64,000 nt of DNA from Limimaricola sp964022235 (GTDB lineage Bacteria > Pseudomonadota > Alphaproteobacteria > Rhodobacterales > Rhodobacteraceae): assembly GCF_964022235.1 (NCBI RefSeq), contig NZ_CAXHZL010000001.1, forward strand, positions 372,001 to 436,000, written 5' to 3'. Positions 61,613 through 64,000 of the stretch are shown in pieces (position 1 is the first letter of the stretch; each line of letters starts with the position of its first letter). The notes under the pieces were generated by a model that was not told the origin of the DNA, did not search any database, and was given only the letters and a program-made list of their open reading frames with translations. The translations under genes were made by a program, and so were the position numbers.

Positions 61613-61920
61613 TGGATGTCTCCGCTTTTGCCGCGAAGGCTGGCCCGGCGGAGCGGCGGACGCAACGGCCCCGCGACGGAAACCGGGCCGGGCTTTGCCG
61701 CTACGGAACCGCATCACGGCGATTCGGTTATCCACAAGAAATGTCGGGGGTGATTCTCGAATCGGTCGAATCGGGGCAATTATCCCCAAGAAACGGCTTT
61801 ACAGCGACTCGGCCAAGACTCACCATATACACCCGAGGCCAGTGCTACGGAAGAACCCCCGTCGTGCCTGTCCAAAGGCTGGTGCTCCGCACCCGTCACC
61901 GCAAGGAAAAGAGGCCATCC
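61613..61920. other. 308-bp intergenic region with DnaA-box-like and tandem repeats
   Basis: A perfect DnaA-box sequence TTATCCACA (61728-61736) and a near copy TTATCCCCA (61780-61788) extend into matching flanks (AAGAAATG/AAGAAACG). Between them is a perfect tandem repeat TCGAATCGG (61757-61765 and 61766-61774). It is the promoter region of the M42 and ybjN genes. No ORF of note. Confidence 0.5.
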
Positions 61921-62421
61921 ATGGCATTGTCAGAGCCCTATCTCGACGACGAGATCCACCCGATCGACCTCGTGGAGCAGGTTGCCGACCTGCACGAATG
62001 GGCGGTCGAGCGGGTGGCCGAGGACCAGATCGCCATGACGCTCACGGGCCAATGGCGCGACTATGCGGTGACGCTGGCTTGGCAGCCCGCCGACGAGACG
62101 CTGCGGCTGGCCTGCATGTTCGAAATGGAGCCGCCGGAGCCCCGGCTGCCGCAGATGCTCGACCTGATCAATCGCATCAACGACCGCTGCTGGGCGGGCG
62201 GGTTCACATGGTGGGGCGAGCAGGGAATGATGGCTTACCGCTATGGGCTGGTACTCTCGGGCGGCCAGATCGCAGGCTCCGAGCAGGTCGACACAATGAT
62301 CCACACTGCCTTCAACGCCTGCGAGCGGTTCTACCCCGCGTTCCAGCTGGTCTCTTGGGCGCATCGCGATCCCGCAGCGGCGATGCAGATCGCCATCGCC
62401 GAAGCCTACGGACGGGCCTAG
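61921..62421 (+). CDS. YbjN domain-containing protein
   Basis: 166 residues matching YbjN (PF10722): DDEIHPIDLVEQVADLHEWA, ALTLAWQPADE-type strands (YAVTLAWQPADETLRLACMF), INRINDRCWAGGFTWW and NACERFYPAFQLVSWA. Chaperone-like, related to type III chaperones; general regulatory or proteostasis role in proteobacteria. AAGGAAAAGAGG lies upstream of the ATG. Confidence 0.85.
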   Translation: MALSEPYLDDEIHPIDLVEQVADLHEWAVERVAEDQIAMTLTGQWRDYAVTLAWQPADETLRLACMFEMEPPEPRLPQMLDLINRINDRCWAGGFTWWGEQGMMAYRYGLVLSGGQIAGSEQVDTMIHTAFNACERFYPAFQLVSWAHRDPAAAMQIAIAEAYGRA

Positions 62422-62422
62422 A

Positions 62423-63298
62423 TCAGAACCACTGACCCGGCTCCATCAGCCCGAGGTCGAGAAGCTGGCGGGCCCGCCATTCGAAACGCTCGGATCCGGC
62501 CCAGTCAAAGCTGTCGATCACGTCGCGTGAGGCGGGGTTGCGGCGCAGCGCCTTGGCGGTGCGGAACGAACAGATCGCCGCTGTGGGCGAGCGATGCCAC
62601 GCGCATTGCAGGGTGTTGTACTCGGGCGTGTCAAAGCGGTGATCCGTGCCCAAGGTCAGACCCGGCACCGTGCGAAACAGGGGCACTCGCAGGATCTGGC
62701 AACGGTCTTTTGGCACATGTTCCTCGAACCGCCAGCGCAGCCCGCCGAAGATCTCCACCTGCCGGTCGAGCGTGTGGTCCTGCGCATCGCGTCGCCCGTG
62801 TGAAAAATATCCCAACCGGTCAAGCCGCGCCTGTGCCCGCGACATCTCATTGGGATGGGTGGCGAGATCGGGGGCGTAGAGATCGACCGTGACGCTGGGC
62901 ACCGTGTCGCGCCGCTCCTCGGTGAGAAAGGCGCAAAGCTCGGCCACGCTGCGATCCTCGCTGAAGGGAAAATAGAGATACTCGGCGTTGTAGCAGTAAA
63001 ACAGCCACTGCCCCGGTGCCGCGCCGGCGATCACCGCGTTGACGATGTCGATCCCGGCGGCCTCGGTGCGGGTGTCGGCCTGAACCCAATCGAGCCGGGG
63101 GTCCGGCAGTGCAGGGCGAGGCAGATCCGAGGGGGCGAAGGCCACGACCCGCGCGAAGCCCAGCGCCAGATGATGGCGCAACGTGCTCTCGATCTCGACC
63201 GCATCCTCGATCAGCACCAGCGCAATCGGCCCCGTCAACGCATCGCGCCGTGTCTTGCGCAGCGCGGTCAGGAAGCGATCAAGGCTGTCGTAGGTCAT
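62423..63298 (-). CDS. conserved protein of unknown function, possibly glycosyltransferase-like
   Basis: 291 residues, not confidently recognised. The N-terminal part has alternating strand-helix character (GPIALVLIEDAVEIESTLRH, LALGFARVVAFAPSD, LDWVQADTR) recalling a GT-A fold of the family-2/92 type, and WLFYCYNAEYLYFPF could be the acceptor/metal region, but no clean DxD is seen. It converges with ybjN (stop codons 1 bp apart) and is divergent from miaB. Confidence 0.5.
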   Translation of the reverse strand: MTYDSLDRFLTALRKTRRDALTGPIALVLIEDAVEIESTLRHHLALGFARVVAFAPSDLPRPALPDPRLDWVQADTRTEAAGIDIVNAVIAGAAPGQWLFYCYNAEYLYFPFSEDRSVAELCAFLTEERRDTVPSVTVDLYAPDLATHPNEMSRAQARLDRLGYFSHGRRDAQDHTLDRQVEIFGGLRWRFEEHVPKDRCQILRVPLFRTVPGLTLGTDHRFDTPEYNTLQCAWHRSPTAAICSFRTAKALRRNPASRDVIDSFDWAGSERFEWRARQLLDLGLMEPGQWF

Positions 63299-63421
63299 CG
63301 CGCATCCTGCTGCCTCGGGCCTTTGGGTGGTCGAGACAGGGATTGCCCAGCGGGCCCCTCATTGCAAGAGGCAGGCCTTTGCCCTAGACCACGCCCCTGA
63401 TCACGCAAAGGGATGGCGGTG

Positions 63422-64000
63422 ATGACCCAGGCGCCCAAGAAGCTATTCATCAAGACCTATGGCTGTCAGATGAACGTCTACGACAGCGAGCGCATGGCCG
63501 AGGCGCTGGGCGCGTCGGGTTACGTCACCACCGAGACGGCGGACGACGCCGACATGGTGTTGCTCAACACCTGCCACATCCGCGAGAAGGCCGCCGAAAA
63601 GGTCTATTCCGATCTGGGCCGCCTACGTCCCCTGAAAGAGGCCAAGCCGGACCTCAAGATCGGCGTCGCAGGCTGCGTGGCGCAGGCCGAGGGCGAGGAA
63701 ATCCTGAACCGGATGCCGCTCGTCGATCTCGTGGTCGGCCCGCAGAGCTACCACCGCCTGCCCGAGATGGAGCGCGCGGTGGGGCAGGGCAACCGCGCCG
63801 TCGACACGGATTTCCCCGAGGATGACAAGTTCGAGGCGCTGAAAGCGCGGCCCAAAGCCAAGCGCGGCCCGACGGCGTTTCTTACTGTGCAAGAGGGTTG
63901 CGACAAGTTCTGCGCCTTTTGCGTCGTTCCCTACACGCGCGGCGCGGAGGTCAGCCGTCCCGCCGAGCGGATCGTCACCGAGGCGCGTGGGCTGGTTGAG
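63422..64000 (+). CDS. miaB: tRNA-2-methylthio-N6-dimethylallyladenosine synthase, partial
   Basis: 193 residues visible; the frame is open at the window end. The N-terminal UPF0004 domain has three cluster cysteines (TYGCQMN, LNTCHIREKA, GVAGCVAQAEG) and the radical-SAM motif CDKFCAFCVVPYTRG follows near residue 160. It adds a methylthio group to A37 of tRNAs. ATG 63422 is 9 bp after AAAGGG; ATG 63413 is in frame but touches that site. Confidence 0.94.
   Translation, partial: MTQAPKKLFIKTYGCQMNVYDSERMAEALGASGYVTTETADDADMVLLNTCHIREKAAEKVYSDLGRLRPLKEAKPDLKIGVAGCVAQAEGEEILNRMPLVDLVVGPQSYHRLPEMERAVGQGNRAVDTDFPEDDKFEALKARPKAKRGPTAFLTVQEGCDKFCAFCVVPYTRGAEVSRPAERIVTEARGLVE

Noticed and set aside
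61613..61920. Chromosome or plasmid replication origin
   Set aside because: Two DnaA-like boxes and a short tandem repeat are too few, and no dnaA, repABC, parAB, hemE or gidA genes are nearby.
1..64000. tRNA, rRNA, CRISPR, insertion sequences, prophage
   Set aside because: Intergenic gaps were read for cloverleaf, repeat-spacer and terminal inverted repeats with transposase frames. None was found apart from the repeats listed.

Overview
The window is a G+C-rich bacterial chromosome segment whose gene content fits an alphaproteobacterium of the Rhodobacterales (Roseobacter/Rhodobacter type). The reasons are a divergent Lrp-type putR next to a PutA, an sqdB-sqdD-sqdC sulfolipid operon, a RutR-like regulator beside reductive pyrimidine catabolism, DUF1150 behind a small heat shock protein, HemP with DUF1289, a Hint-2 domain protein, and many genes joined by 4-bp ATGA/GTGA overlaps. 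I see no tRNA, rRNA, CRISPR array, insertion sequence or prophage. It reads as ordinary core and accessory metabolism rather than a mobile region.

Layout. 1-2494 (minus): a partial aldehyde dehydrogenase and deoC (deoxyribose catabolism). 2585-3091: DUF1289 and hemP with a Fur/Irr-like palindrome upstream. 3158-7248 (minus): five overlapping genes (mutarotase, lactonase, dgoA, dgoK, SDR dehydrogenase) that make most of an oxidative De Ley-Doudoroff galactose route. The galactonate dehydratase is absent and the SDR lacks its catalytic lysine. 7345-7704: a DsrE-like protein. 7786-22395: a pyrimidine-degradation region with a class III aminotransferase, preT-VOC-preA, kup, a RutR-like regulator, an N-carbamoyl amidohydrolase, a small lipoprotein, dihydropyrimidinase and a four-gene ABC transporter. 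Two RutR-like boxes and a paired repeat lie between these genes.

22493-27732: galE and surface polysaccharide/phospholipid genes (a CapD-like dehydratase, a sugar transferase, an epimerase and a CDP-alcohol phosphatidyltransferase). 27845-31915: divergent putR/putA, ending in a strong terminator. 32150-42954: one long operon for leucine breakdown, with a fused indolepyruvate-type ferredoxin oxidoreductase, ivd, mccB, an ASCH gene, mccA, HMG-CoA lyase, a methylglutaconyl-CoA hydratase and an Lrp regulator. 43043-46601: a GH15 glucoamylase-like protein, a membrane-anchored deiodinase-like thioredoxin-fold protein, and a short region with a doubtful small ORF and a frameshifted membrane ORF.

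46683-49578: sqdB-sqdD-sqdC. 49575-51129: purK and purE. 51224-52254: DUF465, then Hsp20 and DUF1150 behind a sigma-32-like promoter that holds a perfect 16-bp palindrome. 52331-56417: fused ATP sulfurylase/APS kinase, a RES-domain protein coupled to trxB, and a divergent Lrp regulator. 56430-63298: a Hint-domain protein, pgeF, a MidA-like methyltransferase, lgt, ubiK, an M42 peptidase, a YbjN protein and a protein of unknown function. 63422 to the end: the 5' part of miaB.

The most unusual points are the deiodinase-like protein, the SDR with Lys replaced by Asn, the palindrome inside the heat-shock promoter, the ferredoxin oxidoreductase heading a leucine operon, and the RutR-box evidence tying the taurine/beta-alanine-type aminotransferase to pyrimidine catabolism. 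All family calls come from reading translated sequence and motifs. No database search was run.
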